Positions 62,689 to 64,000 of a DNA stretch of 64,000 bases are shown piece by piece (position 1 is the stretch's first letter; every line of letters starts with the position of its first letter). The DNA comes from Anaerolinea thermophila. GTDB lineage: Bacteria > Chloroflexota > Anaerolineae > Anaerolineales > Anaerolineaceae. The notes below the pieces were generated by a model. That model was not told the DNA's origin and made no database searches. It saw only the letters and a list, made by a program, of their open reading frames with translations. The position numbers were made by a program, and so were the translations under genes. Location of the stretch: the NCBI RefSeq assembly GCF_020723905.1, contig NZ_DYHZ01000004.1, positions 1 through 64,000 of the forward strand, read 5' to 3'.

Positions 62689-63675
62689 TTAATCGCGTTT
62701 GGGACGGATGCCCAGCAGGCGCCCAATGGATTCGCCAAAGCGCGGCATACCGGGCGATTTTTCCTCGCTGGCTTCGGGATACTGATTCTTCAAACGCTGG
62801 CTCCACCACGACTGGCGCGCCTGACGCGCCTGCTCAAAGCGGGCGTGCAGGGCTTCGCCATCCTCGCGGGCAATCGCATCGCGAATATCCACCAGCTCGC
62901 GGATAAAGTGATCCAGCACCGCCACCAGGGTGGTATGGCTGAAGATTTCGTTTTGTCCCAGTTTGCCCTTCTCGGCAAAGAAGAAAGCGGGTTCGGTCAT
63001 GCGGGCGTACATCTGCCCGGCAATCTTGCGGATATCCGACCAGCCGGGCTGTCCGGCGGTGGCGTTGACCAGCGCCGCCGAAAGCACCTCCGGTAGCAGG
63101 TGACTGGACGCCAGCAACCCGCTCACCTCCACCGCATCGGAGAAGATGGGCTTGGCGCCGAGCATCTCGGCAAGGCTTTCCGCCAGCGTCAGCGCCGAGG
63201 AATCGGTTCCGGCGGGCGCGGTGATCATCATGATGGTATCTTTGAACAGGTCTGCCTGAGCCGATGCCGTGCCGCGGTCGCTTTCCAGCAGGTACTTTGC
63301 CGCCACCGTCGGCGTAAGAGTGACGAAGTAGCGGTCCTCGCGGGGGAGCGCCTTCTGCGCCCATTCCGTCGAGGCGGCAGGAATGGGAGAGGTATCCACC
63401 ACGGTACAGCCGGGCTTGAGGTGCGGGGCAATGGCTTCCAGCGTAAAGCGCAGTTCATCGGCGGGCAGGGAGAGGATGACCACATCGGCGTTCTCTACCG
63501 CCGCCGGAAGGGTGAAGACCACCTTATCCACCGCGCCCATCTTCTGCGCCATGCGTGCCATGTCGGGGTCTTTATCGTGTCCCACCCGGTAAATTTGCTC
63601 CGCGGCGTTTGCCAGACCCAGCCCGAAAGATGCACCGGTTTGATCCAGACCAATCAGGGTAATCTGCACACTCAT
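62689..63675 (-). CDS. Prephenate/arogenate dehydrogenase-family protein
   Basis: The 328-residue NAD(P)-dependent enzyme has a Rossmann start LIGLDQTGASFGLGL and the helical dimerisation domain with ASSHLLPEVLSAAL, matching the catalytic-His region of TyrA proteins (tyrosine biosynthesis from prephenate or arogenate). It has an unusual C-terminal basic tail (LLGIRPKRD). Other shikimate genes are not next to it, so the exact substrate is inferred. The GIY-YIG gene follows. Confidence 0.82.
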   Translation of the reverse strand: MSVQITLIGLDQTGASFGLGLANAAEQIYRVGHDKDPDMARMAQKMGAVDKVVFTLPAAVENADVVILSLPADELRFTLEAIAPHLKPGCTVVDTSPIPAASTEWAQKALPREDRYFVTLTPTVAAKYLLESDRGTASAQADLFKDTIMMITAPAGTDSSALTLAESLAEMLGAKPIFSDAVEVSGLLASSHLLPEVLSAALVNATAGQPGWSDIRKIAGQMYARMTEPAFFFAEKGKLGQNEIFSHTTLVAVLDHFIRELVDIRDAIAREDGEALHARFEQARQARQSWWSQRLKNQYPEASEEKSPGMPRFGESIGRLLGIRPKRD

Positions 63676-63760
63676 GGGTTATGCACCTCCATTTCCACAA
63701 ACTTGCCAGACAGACAGAATGGGACTGCTTTATTCAAGGGAACATCCTCAATTCGGAGAA

Positions 63761-64000
63761 TCAGTACACCAGAGCCCGCAACAAATTGCCAATGGGCGGG
63801 TAAAGCAGAGCGCCAAAGACATCAATGCCCACCCACGGCAGGACGAACAGCACCACCATGAGGATGGCAGGTCCCATCGGGCGAATGCGTTCCAGCACCT
63901 GCGCCCACGCGGGGGGCAGGAAGAACTCGATGATTTTGTCGCCATCCAGCGGCGCCAGCGGGATGAGGTTGAAGAGCATCAACAGCAGGTTGATGACAAT
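63761..64000 (-). CDS. M50-type site-2 protease, partial (C-terminal end)
   Basis: The 79 visible residues continue off the right edge. They show the second metal-ligand motif FNLIPLAPLDGDKI (N-x-x-P-x-x-P-L-D-G) of M50 intramembrane zinc proteases, then two TM helices. The HEXXH half is outside the window. The 3' end is close to the TyrA-like gene on the same strand, so they may share an operon. Confidence 0.85.
   Translation of the reverse strand: MVINLLLMLFNLIPLAPLDGDKIIEFFLPPAWAQVLERIRPMGPAILMVVLFVLPWVGIDVFGALLYPPIGNLLRALVY

Noticed and set aside
1-64000. CRISPR arrays, insertion sequences, prophage or att sites
   Set aside because: No regularly spaced repeats, transposase with terminal repeats, integrase or tRNA-associated direct repeat was seen; the only transposase-like domain is part of a signalling fusion.

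Overview
The window is a chromosomal segment of a GC-rich bacterium, most likely a Chloroflexota member of the Anaerolineae type. This is inferred from gene style and content. It combines a tryptophan T-box leader, the R3H/SpoIIIAA-like ATPase next to pdxST, many NarL/LuxR, BTAD and Kelch regulators, DoxX, DUF2905 and DUF4037 proteins, and a PucC-type carrier. No tRNA gene, CRISPR array, insertion sequence or prophage was seen. About 56 protein genes are packed with short gaps and frequent 4-nt ATGA overlaps.

Left edge (1-356): two near-consensus sigma70 promoters in tandem and two boxA-like antitermination signals point leftwards. They look like the leader of an rRNA transcription unit whose mature RNA lies off the window. 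Region 357-12.2 kb holds a CHASE4/GGDEF/EAL signalling protein, an unrecognised helical protein with an internal duplication, and a minus-strand operon pdxS-pdxT-(GNAT-like)-(R3H ATPase)-tmk. It continues with a CPBP-like membrane protein, a methyltransferase, a DinB-like protein, ferritin and a TerC-family protein.

Region 12.4-21.7 kb contains a secreted thioredoxin-fold/cyclophilin fusion that lacks its catalytic cysteines. A P-type ATPase follows, controlled by a yybP-ykoY (Mn2+) riboswitch, and then a TrpB2-type tryptophan synthase controlled by a T-box with a UGG specifier. Next comes a minus-strand gmk-rhomboid-kbl cluster, then an FmdB zinc-ribbon protein. Region 21.7-27.99 kb carries a membrane-anchored LuxR-Kelch regulator, a two-component system, DoxX, an MFS carrier and a histidine phosphatase.

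Region 28.1-43.8 kb begins with the most unusual gene: a pseudo-receiver, a Roadblock-like domain and an IS200/IS605 TnpA-like domain that has lost its HUH histidines. It lies 18 nt upstream of polA. A TPR protein, an HD-GYP sensor, a small leaderless gene, a DUF4037 protein, an aldo/keto reductase, an ADH-Gfo/Idh fusion and a GNAT/DUF2905 mini-operon follow. Region 44.1-53.5 kb has a CRP-like sensor without HTH, an NFU Fe-S protein, a GufA-type ZIP transporter, a GNAT protein, and the minus-strand nadK-(B-box membrane protein)-recN-(BTAD/AAA/TPR regulator) cluster.

Region 53.6-64 kb has a PucC-family carrier, an orphan HerA-type ATPase, MgtC, and L35/L20. It ends with a minus-strand run: M50 protease (cut by the right edge), TyrA-like dehydrogenase, GIY-YIG nuclease, phosphoribosyltransferase, EEP hydrolase, GT4 glycosyltransferase and a GT-C-like membrane protein. 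Recurring themes are 16-bp promoter spacers, several probably leaderless mRNAs, and heavy use of RNA-based control (Mn2+ riboswitch, T-box, rRNA leader).
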